DNA of 64,000 nt, from positions 61,983,899 to 62,047,898 of the forward strand of contig CP092863.1 of assembly GCA_030710605.1 (NCBI GenBank), in the 5' to 3' direction. Below, piece after piece: positions 22,475 through 34,166 of this stretch. The DNA comes from Cordylochernes scorpioides. Taxonomy: Eukaryota; Arthropoda; Arachnida; Pseudoscorpiones; Chernetidae. Within the stretch, counting starts at the first letter, position 1; the number at the start of each line of letters is the position of its first letter. The notes under the pieces are model-generated. The model was not told the origin of the DNA. It saw nothing but the letters and a program-made list of their open reading frames with translations, and did not search any database. Made by a program: the position numbers and the translations under genes.

Positions 22475-25400
22475 TTAGCGGGGGAGCCTGTCGCAGTTTT
22501 CGAAGGAGATCTTCTCCAGCTCCTTGACGGGCAGGTCCTTGGACTTGAGTTCGGAAAGGATCTTCTGGTAGTCCTGCTCACTGAGGTCGTGGAACTTCTC
22601 CTGGTGAATCAGCACGCGCAGTTGGGCTGGAACATACGGGTGTCATCTTAACTTGAACTTGTTTATATTCAAATCATCTTTAATCAGTCACACATACAGG
22701 GCAGCTTCTTGCCCTATTGCGTTTGAATTATAAAAAGAAAGTTAGCTTTTTCAAATAATATTTTTCATTAAAATTCAAGATATTGGATATGACAAGTAAG
22801 GTGAATATATAATGGATAAATTGTAATATCAAAATAAGGCTTATAGTTTATGATATATAATACACTCAACAGATATTATCGGTAGCCACAAACAAAATAT
22901 TCAATAAAAAATAAATTTTAATTATAAAAAATCTATATCAAATTAAAATAATTATTTTCGCTCTAAATAAATATTAATTTAAATTATTTTAATTTTCATT
23001 TCACAGCACATGATTCTCTGCTGCCACCTATTATTCAGTGTTAAAAATGATAGCGTTGTAGTATGATTATATATAGACGATAAAAGCAATACTATAGTAA
23101 GAGGAAGTAAAGACTTACCGGCATAGAGGAGAGGCCTCTCGGTGCAGGCCCACAGGACCATGTGGGACTTGGGTTCGTATTCCACAATCTTGTACTTGAT
23201 GGTGATGGGGGTGGCGTCTGGATATAATTCAAGTCGCTTAGGTTATGATGGTCAAATAATAAATACAGTGAATAATTCTATGATACAATTGAAAAATATA
23301 TATATTCAAGTATTTCCATAATAGAGATTTTTGGTATGCATTTATTTATCCATCAAATCAGACGCGATATCCCTACAAGGGATGCTTGCGTCAATAACAA
23401 CACTAAATTCAGATACTATATTACATCAAAAAAAAAATAATTACAAGATTTAAAAGATAAAAAAGAGGACATTAAATCATTCTTGATTTTACATCACAAC
23501 CAACAAAATAAACAAACCAAAAAATACATATATACAAATATGTAATAATTAGGGTTTTTTTAACCAAGAGAGAAAATCATAGATATATTTACAGATTTTT
23601 CTAAATTTAAAATACGAGTCCTTACTATTTACAAACATAAAAAGATCCTTGTATTCGATGTTTTCCCGGTTTCTGTAGTTCTGGAAGATTGGGCACTCAA
23701 GGAGCAGATGACTGGAATCCTGCTTTCTCTTTCCACATAAACATCCCGGATCGTCTATAGCTCCTATTCGAAACAGAAAATCTCCGAAATTTCCATGACC
23801 AGTAACGAATTGTACATTGTAAAAGTCAGGGCGGAAATATTTTGGAATGCCCAGAGGGAAAAAGAGACGAAAGTGATCATTTGTATTAGAAAACATATCT
23901 TCCATTCTTGTTCTCAAAAATCCTTTTATAATTGAAGGAGAATGTGGACTGAACGTTCGTTGGTCTTCCTCGCTTAGTTGGTCCAATTCATATTTAATCA
24001 ATCTTGATTCGATAAAATCAGTCAGGAATGGGATCTCTGCCAGACAGTGGACACAGTTTGAGGAAGAAGTTTTAAACGATCTAGTAGCCCAAAGAACAAT
24101 TTGGTATTGCATCGAATTTAATTTCTGTTTAGAGCGGTTATTTATTTGGTAAAACCAAATTTCAGCTCCATATGTTAGAATAGGTCTAATTAGCGTCTTA
24201 TACAGAATTAACCTTTTATTAGAGTTTATACCCCATATTTTGCCGCTGAGGGAAAAAAGCAGATTTTTCATGCGCTGCGCCTTATGCAAAATCTCATTGA
24301 TGTGCGGGGTAAAATTTATTTTTGTTTTGAACCTATGATTAGATAATTTCATTCCCAAAATTTTGATTTCATTTGAAGGCTTTATGACGGTTTTTTGAAA
24401 TTTCAGCTGGAACCTATGGAAATTGTGGATGTGAATCAAGTTTGTTTTTTCTGGATTTATTTTTAACTTGTTTGAGCGGCACCATTGAGTGACATAGTTT
24501 AGGGTGTTCACTAACTCAGCTTTTAGACCCTCTAAATTATAATGCCAACATACAATAGAGATGTCGTCCGCGTAGCAAATAATTTCAGCTTTTGTAGATT
24601 TAAAATTCATTAAAATGTCGTTTAGCAAGATGTTCCATAATAACGGAGAAAGTGGACTACCCTGAGGACATTCCTTAGTAAGGTTTTTGGAGACCGTTTT
24701 GCCACCGTAAGACAGACAGACTGTCCTTTTGTTATTCAAATAGGATTGGATGATTTGAATCAGAGAGCTGGGAACGTTGTCTAAATCCATTCTTTTTATT
24801 ATAGCTGGCCACCATGCATGGTTTTATTAAGTTTTTTATTGCAAGTTACCAAACATATTTTTGCTATATAATAGTTAGAGTTATATAGAATTTTTTACTG
24901 AGTAATATATTTTCTATAAACTATTGATAGGATATTGATTCTCTTTGCCCTAGAGACCTAAACATTTTTAGAAAATAAAAATTATTTTTGTTTAAAATAA
25001 TCAAACCATATTTTAATATAACTCACTATCAAAGATATATTTGTATATTTGCATATGGCTTGAGAAATATTCTTTTTTGAAAAGTTGCTTTATGTGTGTG
25101 CCTGTTTTTTTGACACATCACAAGGGCATGATAATAAACCTATTGTTTACTTGGCTGTATCCGAAAATTTATTATTGAACCCATTTAGGTTTTTTGATAA
25201 TAGGATTCTACCAGTACACTACTCTTAATGCGAAAAAAAAGTTTTTTTCCATATATTCTCTTTAGGAGAAATTCCAAGTCATTTTAGATTGAAATTGTTA
25301 TCTTAAATAATGACCTGACTAAATATTTAGATATGTACCTTTTGGGAGGCTTATAATAATTGACCAATATCTTGAGCTGATGGCTTCTATGGAATCACTT

Positions 25401-28332
25401 AAGAAGTCTGAATTATTCGAATTTTGATTGCTTTGAATTAGAGAAGAAGAAAAGAAATTTTATAGAGATAAGAATGAATTTTATATATTAATAAAGTGCA
25501 TATTAATAATTTTGGTTAGGATAGTACATGTGTTTATGTTTTTTATTAATAATTATCAATAAACATTTGTGAGGACTCTCGAAAGAGATTACCACTTGCA
25601 TTAAAAATAAATCCATTCAAAATAAAACAACGCTATAACCAAGAAGAACTTACAGTCACGAGAATATTCGGGGTGATTATCCAGGTGGACACGGAGGTTG
25701 CGGTTGAGCTTGAAGTAGGGGAGCTTCTCATCGACGAAGGTACCGTTGGCCTCGACTCTCATCTGGGCACTGAGGCAAACATTGAACATTCTGAGTACAT
25801 CTTCAAGGCTGGTGATATGAGGTCTGTTATATCTTTGATATGTAATACACATCTCAGACTCTGTGGAACACGTATGTTGTTCAAAATATTTATCAAGATA
25901 CATCATAGATATACTATAATTTATGTTTTCTCAATGAAAATTAGGTAGTGTTTTAGTGCCTGAGAATAATTTGAAAAGTCAAAAGGTCCTGCTGCTGTGT
26001 GTCTAAAAATGAAAATGAAATTACATGTTGAGAAAGCAATTTTGATACAAAATACCCGCAATTGATATATATATATATGCTCTATTAAATAAATCTTAAG
26101 TCTATTCATATATGACAAAATATTGGCTATTAAAGAGAATTTAAATAGATTCAGTATATAAACAAATTTATTTTAAATTTGATCACAAATATAATATTTT
26201 CTAAAAACATTTTAAAAATGTAATTTATATATATGGAAATTTTGAAAGGTGTATACACAAAGTTTCATATAGCCTATATAAACCCTTGAATGTCTTAATT
26301 ACAACATACATTTAATGAAATTTCTGCATGATTGAGATGAAATTATTAAAAAGATATTGTAGGGTGATAAACTCTACAAACTTACTCGAAGGCCTGGCCA
26401 TAGGAGTAGAAGTTGAGCTTGTTGGAGCCCATGGTGGTGATGTTGTTGACCAGGCAGCGGACATCTTCGACGAAGTCAAAGGTGGTGTGGGCATACTCGA
26501 ACCATTGGGCGTCAAGCTACAGTACCACACAATCATGTTATTAAATACTCCAATGGCAGAAGTGTGATTATATTTATATCTTCACAATGATCTTATAGAA
26601 CCACAGAATTTGGAAGTATTTTAAAATTCAATTTCTAAACCATAATATTAGGATATATCACCTCATTTCACTATATTAACTACAATAATAAGAGATGCCA
26701 TCATGTTTTAATCATAAAAATGACAACACTAAATGAATATAATGATAAAATACTTTCAAGGATTCTCAGATATTTTAGCTCATTTATTGAAATAGACTAT
26801 TGATATTCTTACCTACAGTAATACAGCCTTGGCTAATGACATTAATGAGAGAGATATGATAAACTGAAAAATTATCTACTACTATCGATGATTGCCTAAT
26901 ATTTTGAAGGAAAAAACAGTATAATGGGCAATCAGGCTCTCTCGGCCTTAATCTAACTAAATAACTGAATTAAATATCTTACAGAGAGAGATATCTCACA
27001 TCAGATAATAGTAATCTGTTTAAATTAAGCTTATGGTGATTTATCAGGGCAACAATGCGAATATAGGTCAAAGCGTATCTTGATATATATTAACACTGTG
27101 TAAGGGAAACGTTCAACAACAGAGACCTGATTTTGACTTGAACTCTACTCTAAATAACCTGACTGATATCTTCACCATGAGTCTCAACAAGATTGCACAT
27201 AAGAAAGCTTTTACCAATATGAGCATTATGGATTATGGTATACTATTTTGTTAACTCAAAGTGAGAATTTGAAGTTATTTTTTATTTTTTGTTGGACATT
27301 CCAATTGCAAACTCTACCATTGGCGCTAATAAATAATTTCTTTGGCGAAAAATATAATCTTCTTATATTTCTGCATAAATTCTTTTTCACTCCTCTCTTG
27401 GCACTTTTTAAAAGAACTTTTGTATGAACAGAAATACCAAAGTAAATATATATACACTTTAATATGAATTACATTATATATACTTCTCACTTTGAATCCT
27501 CCTAATTATACCCTTTTATATCAAATGTCTGCTATTTAGTCATTGATATGTTTGTATGCCTATATATATTCGCTCAGATTGGCTTCCCCTATGTTAAAAT
27601 CCACAATAAATGTCGCACAATAGTAATATTGTGTTCTATATATCCCTAGCTGCTATCTGGAATTGTCCTGAAAGTGGAAATGATGATTCTGTAAATTCTT
27701 TGATATAAGATATAGCAATCACTAATGATATTATTTTACTCTCAGCAAAAAATGTAAAGCTTGATGTGGCATAAACTACATCTTTTGAAAAATGTATCAA
27801 GTATTATTTAAAAAATATTGATTTACCCCATTTCCCCCTCCCCTCCCTGTTTTAAGAGTTTGAATCTTACAATTCGTATAAGAAACTAAACTAATTCTAA
27901 CTAAATGCAAAGTTAAAGTGTATCCTATGTCTTGCCATGTAGTGCTTTTACAATATAAGCAGTCGCAAATTCAGTTATTGTGATAATAACCTCCTCTGTC
28001 ATATTGGTATATATATATATTTTTTATAGTTAAATACAATATTTGCAGAAGTCATTACATATCATACCTGTAATGAATTATTTTTAGGTTCAATTGAATA
28101 TGATATGTTTTGACTGTTTGAAATAAGGAATTTATCAGTTTAGGGAGAATGAGTTATCCATAAAAAAATCATCTCTACTCCTAGAAAGCAATTCACCTTT
28201 CAATCTATGATGTAGCGAGGTTATACTCACGGAGTCGTAGGACACGGAGACTTCCTCGTCGATACGAGGGCAGGAAGGTGTGGAGGCCGCAGCGGCTCCC
28301 AGGGCGAGGAGGGTCAGGAGAAGGACGTACAT
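22475..28332 (-). CDS. ApoD-like secreted lipocalin, gene C (complete, 5 exons)
   Basis: Exons: 28231-28332 (34 codons), 26386-26516, 25654-25790, 23119-23217, 22475-22626; 206 residues. Frame and splice phases are identical to gene B. Exon 1 is MYVLLLTLLALGAAAAS then TPSCPRIDEEVSVSYDS, one residue shorter than B. DAQWFEYAHTTFDFVEDVRC holds the ligand-barrel entry motif, and exon 3 has SAQMRVEANG where others have SAPMRV. The five cysteines and both N-glycosylation sequons are kept. No stop or frameshift was seen. Intron 3 is enlarged to 2.4 kb by a 5'-truncated LINE in the same orientation. AATAAA follows 14 nt after the stop. Likely an extracellular hydrophobic-ligand carrier; the ligand is unknown. 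Confidence 0.93.
23549..24828 (-). pseudogene. LINE reverse transcriptase, 5'-truncated
   Basis: A 413-codon frame from the ATG at 24790, whose reading frame extends upstream to NHAWWPAIIKR near 24828 before stops. The RT palm motifs ECPQGSPLSPLLWNILLNDI and CYADDISIV (catalytic ADD) are followed by LKINPEKTNLI, a thumb segment (LILYKTLIRPILTYGAEIWF) and a carboxy-terminal zinc-knuckle-like CLCGKRKQDSSHLLLECPIF. There is no RNase H. The apurinic endonuclease and RT fingers are missing, so it is dead on arrival by 5' truncation, although the remaining frame is intact and therefore young. It lies in intron 3 of gene C. The type resembles R1/I-group or related LINEs. Fragments of a related tail occur at 46459-46560 and 57789-57890. 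Confidence 0.85.
24829..25640. other. Intron 3 of gene C, remainder
   Basis: AT-rich sequence homologous in patches to intron 3 of genes B and D (for example the run around 25100-25200 resembles 10870-10990). No element was recognised. Confidence 0.5.
26517..28230. other. Intron 1 of gene C
   Basis: AT-rich, with patches alignable by eye to intron 1 of gene B (for example 27080-27250 to 14110-14290). A decayed 3' fragment of the tRNA-derived SINE lies at about 27900-27990 (ATGCAAAGTTAAAG...AATATAAGCAGTCG). Nothing else was recognised. Confidence 0.5.
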
Positions 28333-28364
28333 TGTGGTGTGGGGATGGTCCTGCGGTGTTGGCA

Positions 28365-28445
28365 TTTATAGCAGACGGTAGTGTGTGGGCGGAGAGAACA
28401 ACAACATTGTTTGGCTGCCTCAACACCACCTCGCTGACAATAGGA
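28365..28445 (-). promoter_or_regulatory. TATA promoter and conserved upstream block of gene C
   Basis: TATAAA (complement of 28365-28370), 38 nt above the ATG. The upstream block (CCGCCCACACAC, GTTGTTGTTCTC, CAAACAATG, GCGAGGTGGTGTTG) is near identical to that of genes B and D. Confidence 0.75.
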
Positions 28446-29541
28446 ACATAGGAATTGTAATCGACTACTTTACACGTGCAAATTTGTCAATAGTGGCAAG
28501 TTTCATATTCTCAAAATCGGTTTGGTTCCAAAATCACTTTATTAGGTACCGCTCAAAAAGAACAACCTAGTTTATGATAATAGAAACAATGAATAATATG
28601 TGAGTTATTCACATATTAAACAAAATGTTAACGCGGGATTCAATCCCGGTTAATGGCTGTCGGGAATCGAGGGTGTTACCCACTCGTCTATCGACCTTTT
28701 TTTATTCTCAAAAATAACTTCTAAACAACACTAAAGCACTTTATATAAATATACTTGAAGCATATGAGATGAATAAAAACAATTGTACGAAGGCAATATA
28801 TGGAAAATAAAATTATAGTAAAAACTCTAGTAACATAATGGATTAGAGAATGAATATATGAACAAAATATTAAACTCAATAAAAGTAAATTGGAACTAAG
28901 ATGTGTAGATATAGAAGAGGAAAGCATTTATGTGTGAAAATTTTCAAGGTAGTCTGAGGTGAAAAATATGTAAAACTCGATTATGGAATATATAAACTTG
29001 AAATATTGATGCTTATCAAAGTGAAGAAAATCAGGCTTCGAGGGATCAATTTTTTTAAATATTTAATTAAAATATCCTGAGTTTGGGCACAAAAGCCTTC
29101 TAAAGGAGAAAACACGAAACAATAAAAATTAAATTATTAAAAAAAAAATATATTAAAATGTGCGAGATTTCGAGGGAAAAGTTATCTGTCTTCTGTTAGA
29201 CAATTTACATTATTTAATTTTGTCTCTTAGACTGTTTTACAAAGCACATTTAATTTATGTTTTTCACTAGAGAGCTAGGCCGTTTATTTCTTTTTTCTAG
29301 TTATCTAAAACAGCCAACTGTTTTATAACAATTTCCATTTTAGTTTATAATATATAAAACATATACAGTAGATACTTTGAAGATTTTTCAGATAAATATC
29401 TATCATCTCTTCTGTATAAATGATTTTTAGTTACATACTTTTGTTAATATTAATATATGCTTAGAGGTCCTATCCATTAAAAAGTGAATCCTTTAAATGA
29501 ATTATCCTAAAGACAAGTTATTTTATGAATATATATATATA
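28446..29541. other. Intergenic DNA with one tRNA-like fragment
   Basis: On the minus strand 28694-28628 reads GGTCGATAGACGAGTGGGTA...CCGGGATTGAATCCCG, with A-box-like and B-box-like sequences but no matching acceptor stem; it is probably a tRNA-derived SINE head. A Penelope-like end signature (CCTTCTAAAGGAGAAAA) lies at 29085-29110. No gene was seen. Confidence 0.4.
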
Positions 29542-30512
29542 CTAGCCGAGTGACCTGGGCAACGCCCCGGGTTTACTCGAAGGGCCCGCAGGTGAGAAAC
29601 TATAGGCATTGGTTCCTATGCCTAAAAAATTATTTAAAATGAAAAAAGAAGAAAAATACTAACAAATCAGAAAATAAAAGTGCAAACAACACATCTACAC
29701 TACTTCAAGAACATGAGAGCACATGCACTGTGTCACCATACGTGTACCATTCGTAAAGACCCTGCTTAGGATTAAAATATCTCCGAAGCATAACAATACA
29801 ACCAACTCATGTTTGGTAAGCAATTTAAGGAAAGAAACTATAGGCATTAGTTGAAGAGTTTAAATAAATATATTTAGAGTGAAAAAATGACACAAATCAG
29901 CAAATAAAATTGCAAAAAATGCTACTATATCGCAGATAAGACAACATATAAAAGGAATGAAATTATTTAAAGGACCTCATTAAAACTACATTTCTAGTTT
30001 TATATCTACAATATAACCTCGATAATTCGACCATGTTTTGTTGTCCTGACCTACAGCCTATCATATAACAAACTGTAATTCAACACTATCGATAATTCGA
30101 CCATTTTAAATTTCAACAATTGTTTGTTGCTCAAAGATAACTTCACTGCTAAAAAGGTATTACAGAGAAACCGGCTGACATTGTAAATGTACAAAATGTA
30201 TGTATAGAGCAGGGGAATAATAAATAAAGACAAAAATCAAATTAATTGATAATAAATAGATTATTGCCAAAAAAAAAATACAAAAAGTATTTTTTTCTCC
30301 TTTTTTATCTTCACTCAATCATATTAGAGTGTCAAGCTTGTAAAGCATGAAATTAACAACCATCATGATTGGGTGAAGTAGAATGCGTCTGCCTTTGTCA
30401 TCAAGACTGGGAGCACTACTCAGTGGCAGGCCACTGACTTAGCTCCAAAAGAATGTATCCCTGGATTAGGAGCCCTTACAAGGTACTATCAGCCGGGCCA
30501 GCTGAGCTCAGG

Positions 30513-32020
30513 TTTTTGACGTGACAACGTCTTAAATTAGGTTGCGGCTGGGAGTCACTTATGAAAAGGTGTAACGCCCGGTAACGTTACAATGAGTCAT
30601 CGAACGAGAGTGCTGCGCGCGCAGCTGCGCGCGCAGCGCTAGAGAATTAGGCGCATTGAATCGGCGCATGCTTGTCTCTGTCTTTGTCTTTCTCGAACGT
30701 TCTTGTCGTTGGAAAAACAAGAAAGCGTCATAATACAAGTTCACACGTGTGGTTAAAGTATCGTCAGCTGTGTCTGTAGTGAAAATGTGGAGTGCTTAGA
30801 TTCGTCATTTACAACAACTACAACAATAAAGGTAAATAATTGTACACTGATATTTCATTATCGTAAACTATGATTGATTGATTAATTGTTAGATTGACAC
30901 AAAAGTTGAGAAACTGAGTTTATAGGTTATGTCATACTATTGATAAATGTTGATAGTGTTAAGTAAATTATTAGTTTAAAATTAATTAATTAATTAATTA
31001 TTATTTTACAAATTTTAAATAGTTTCAAATTTATTTAGCAAAAATTTGAACCTTCGATCTGAATAAATGTTTTGATTTTCGAATTGATTCTTTAAAATTA
31101 CAAATATTAAGAAAAAGTGGCAGATATAAGAAAACTTTATTTAAACTGTGTTGAGCAAGAATTTTAACATCTAATTTAAGTAAATGTTTTAATTTTCAAC
31201 TTCATCATTTACAATTACAAATTTTATTTAATTTCAAATTTATTTAGCAAAAATTTGAACCTTCGATCTGAATAAGTGTTTTGATTTTCAAATACCAACG
31301 CGGCTGGTGGAGTGGCGATCTATCGTAAATTATCATCGACATCTACGGCGGAAGTGTTCCAAGTTGCGATTACAGACGTAACTCGTGTCATTAAAACCAA
31401 GGGTGACATGTGCATGACTGAAGTTACTTGCTTCGCCGCTAATACTAGCTTCAAGTTTATACTCGGTGCTGTATATATTCATCCAGGAGCTAATATGCAG
31501 GATATTGGAATGTTACTATGGCAAGGACTCGGTCCGTACATTCACAACAGCCAGTACGTGCCACCGTTCGTGCAAGTTGATTCTAGTATACCGATTCTTC
31601 TGTCTGGTGATTTTAACAAAAACGTAAAGCCTGACAACTCGTTTCTTAAATTCATGAAAAATACGTATAATCTTGATTGCGTATCAAACGTTTCTGAGTC
31701 AACTACGTTAAAAGGAACAACTATCGACTTGACTTTCGCAAGACACATTACAGCAGAAACACTTCCTTTCATTTCATATTTCTCCTATCATCGTCCTATC
31801 CTCAACAAAATCACTCAAATAGGAATTAGTTAAGTTTAAGTTTACATGTACAATGTTTTAGTAAACAAAATATATTTCTATAGTTAAAATTTGTGCAATT
31901 CTTATTTTCATTCAATTCCTTGTTCCTATTGTGCAATTTAATTATATTCATATCAATAAATATTCTACCGTTGTCACGTAAAATCTTCGCCCGTAAAACC
32001 GACTTTACAGGCAACCATTG
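30513..32020 (+). mobile_element. Internally deleted Helentron-like element
   Basis: The 5' end begins TTTTTGACGTGACAACGTC and the subterminal 3' region has the inverse, CGTTGTCACGTAAAAT, then a final ACAGGCAACCATTG. It inserted in the T run of repeat R without an evident target duplication, as Helentrons do between T residues. A CpG-rich palindrome (30612-30637) lies near the 5' end. The Rep and helicase regions are absent; only the endonuclease domain frame remains. A segment of about 80 bp (31005-31085) is repeated at 31211-31295 just before that frame. Confidence 0.65.
31291..31833 (+). pseudogene. Helentron endonuclease domain (EEP/APE-like), truncated
   Basis: The open frame reads NTNAGGVAIYRK and continues to a stop at 31833, about 180 codons. 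Endonuclease/exonuclease/phosphatase family signatures are visible: GAVYIHPGAN, then PILLSGDFNKNV (the GDFN motif), GTTIDLTFAR (the D-L-x-F strand) and a final SYFSYHRPI. The last motif, in place of the more usual SDH, is what I associate with the carboxy-terminal endonuclease of Helentron/Helitron2 proteins. It lacks the rest of a 1,500-residue or larger parent, so it is a remnant. The formal start is a GTG and no true initiator is present. Confidence 0.65.
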
Positions 32021-32329
32021 TTTTTTTAGTGAGTTTGTTACTGCTCCCCCTCCTCCTTTTTCATCCTGGCTTGGGACCGGCAAAGGCGGAGTTTTTTTTT
32101 TCTCTCAGGTGAGAAACTTTAGGCATTGGTGAAAAGTGTAAATATATATTCTGGAAATGAAAAAAAAAGGATAAAATAAATCAGAATATAAATTTACAAA
32201 CTATATTTCAGAGGAGACGATTTATAATAGGAATTCATTTAAATGACCTCATTAAAAACTACATTTTATATATACTTGGGTTCAACTTTACATGTATGCT
32301 ATCCAAAGTTCGCACACTTGAAAAAGTCA

Positions 32330-33190
32330 CATAAAGTCGTCTGTGCGTAAACACAGGCTCTTGTAGCAAAGGTTTGGCCTTGAGCCCTCTTTATAGTCAT
32401 ATATTTCAGACATTATACAGTGTGTTCAACTTTGGGTACTGTCAGTATATGTGCTTCAAGGACATGAGAGCACATGCGCTAGAACACCATACCTGTTCCA
32501 TCGCAAAGATCCTATAGGCATTGGTGAAAGTGTAAATAAATATTTTGGAAATGAAAATAAATTGCCGATATGACAACATATTAAATGAATAAATTCATTT
32601 TAAAGACCTCATTAAAAACATAAAGTCGTCTGTGCGTAAACACAGGCTCTTGTAGCAAAGGTTTGGCCTTGAGCCCTCTTTATAGTCATATATTTCAGAC
32701 ATTATACAGTGTGTTCAACTTTGGGTACTGTCAGTATATGTGCTTCAAGGACATGAGAGCACATGCGCTAAAACACCATACCTGTTCCATCGCAAAGATC
32801 CTTTAGGCATTGGTGAAAGTGTAAATAAATATTTTGGAAATGAAAAAAAAATTGCAGATATGACAACATATTAAAGGAATAAATTCATTTTAAAGACCTC
32901 ATTAAAAACATAAAGTCGTCTGTGCGTAAACACAGGCTCTTGTAGCAAAGGTTTGGCCTTGAGCCCTCTTTATAGTCATATATTTCAGACATTATACAGT
33001 GTGTTCAACTTTGGGTACTGTCAGTATATGTGCTTCAAGGACATGAGAGCACATGCGCTAGAACACCATACCTGTTCCATCGCAAAGATCCTATAGGCAT
33101 TGGTGAAAGTGTAAATAAATATTTTGGAAATGAAAAAAAATTGCAGATATGACAACATATTAAAGGAATAAATCCATTTAAAAGACCTCA
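32330..33190. repeat. 290-bp tandem repeat, three copies
   Basis: Units begin at CATAAAGTCGTCTGTGCGTA at 32330, 32619 and 32909. Each carries CACAGGCTCTTGTAGCAAAG, CATTATACAGTGTGTTCAAC and ACATGAGAGCACATGCGCTA, which recur in the 566-bp array at 40-43 kb. It is a subrepeat of the Q Helitron family. Confidence 0.85.
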
Positions 33191-33507
33191 TTAAAAACAA
33201 CAATTCTATATTTTTATATATACAATATAATCTAATTAATTCAACACACGATAATTCGACCATTTTTGGAAGTCTCGACCTACGGCCTATCATATGACAA
33301 ACTAATTCGACACTTTCGATAATTCAACTATTTTGGAAAATCAAATTTCAACAGTTGATATTTGTCTAAAACCCCTATTTTTAACAACATATTAGACTGC
33401 AGAGTGCAAAAATGTAGAAAAGTGTATGTATATAATTGTATGCATATATTTGTATGTAAATAATTGTATGCAAATAATTGTATGTATAGATCAATGAGTA
33501 AAATAAG

Positions 33508-33821
33508 TTTTTTTTTTGCTTATCCCTAGTACACGTGGTACAGGCCTTGATAATCATGGTGGGTAGAGTAGGCGACTGCTTTAACTGTAAGTACACCACA
33601 TGTCTAAACATGTGAAAAGCAGTTCGACTTTGCATTTACAAATGTGCCAGAGCCCCGTTTGATTACTTGCGCTTGCTGGTGGGGTTGGACTTTTGCAAGA
33701 ATCGGAAGCCATTGGAGCATTTTTTTTTTTATTTTTCAGAAAAAAGTGCCCAATGCGGGAATCGAACCCGGGTCGTAGCGGTCGAAAACCAACGGCTTAG
33801 ACCATCCTTCCACCAACCCCC
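33508..33821 (-). mobile_element. tRNA-derived SINE, full length, copy 2, with TSD
   Basis: On the minus strand the head holds TGGTCTAAGCCG (A box) and a perfect GGTTCGATTCC B box, then the same body as 12712-13009 and an A run. An 11-bp direct repeat AGTAAAATAAG flanks it (33497-33507 and 33822-33832). The intact boxes and target duplication indicate a recent insertion. Confidence 0.88.
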
Positions 33822-34166
33822 AGTAAAATAAGTAAGTAAAAAGAAGACCAAAAATAAGTGATAATAATTTATTGAATAACAAACAAAATAAAAAATCTTT
33901 CAGGAGAAAAATTATAGGCATTGGTAAAAAAGTAAACAAGAGAAATAGCAATTGGGGTTTTGTGTCTGCGGCGAGTCATATTAGCACGCCTAGCTGTTAG
34001 GGGAGTGAGTCTTCCACGGCCTTTTTGAGGCATGACAGAAGACGCTGAAAAAAAAGGTAAAATAAGAACCAAGCAGAGGAAAACTATAAAACTGAAAGCC
34101 AGGACAGGCATAAAAAGAAAATTCCAAGCATGTGAGGAAACAATTGATGAAAAAAAAGTGCAAATA

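Larger units (their letters stand above)
30340..32095 (+). repeat. Interspersed repeat R, copy 3, split by a Helentron
   Basis: The left part 30340-30512 ends GCTGAGCTCAGG. The right part resumes at 32021 with TTTTTTTAGTGAGTTTGTTA and ends about 32095. Copies 1 and 2 are continuous across this point. Confidence 0.75.
29542..33895 (-). mobile_element. Helitron Q1 with nested insertions
   Basis: The 3' terminus on the minus strand at 29542 is a hairpin (CCCGGGGCGTTGCCCAGG), about 10 nt and CTAG followed by T. The first 460 bp are almost identical, inverted, to 43528-43987, and related to 39534-40010. The rightward extent is uncertain because repeat R with its Helentron, the 290-bp array and a SINE interrupt it. 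The last recognisable Q sequence is AAATTATAGGCATTGG near 33908. It is non-coding. Confidence 0.6.

Noticed and set aside
28628-28694. Functional tRNA gene on the minus strand
   Set aside because: A- and B-box-like sequences are present but acceptor arms do not pair; better read as a SINE head fragment.
32330-33190. CRISPR-like array
   Set aside because: Units are 290 bp tandem copies with no short repeat/unique spacer pattern, and the genome is eukaryotic.
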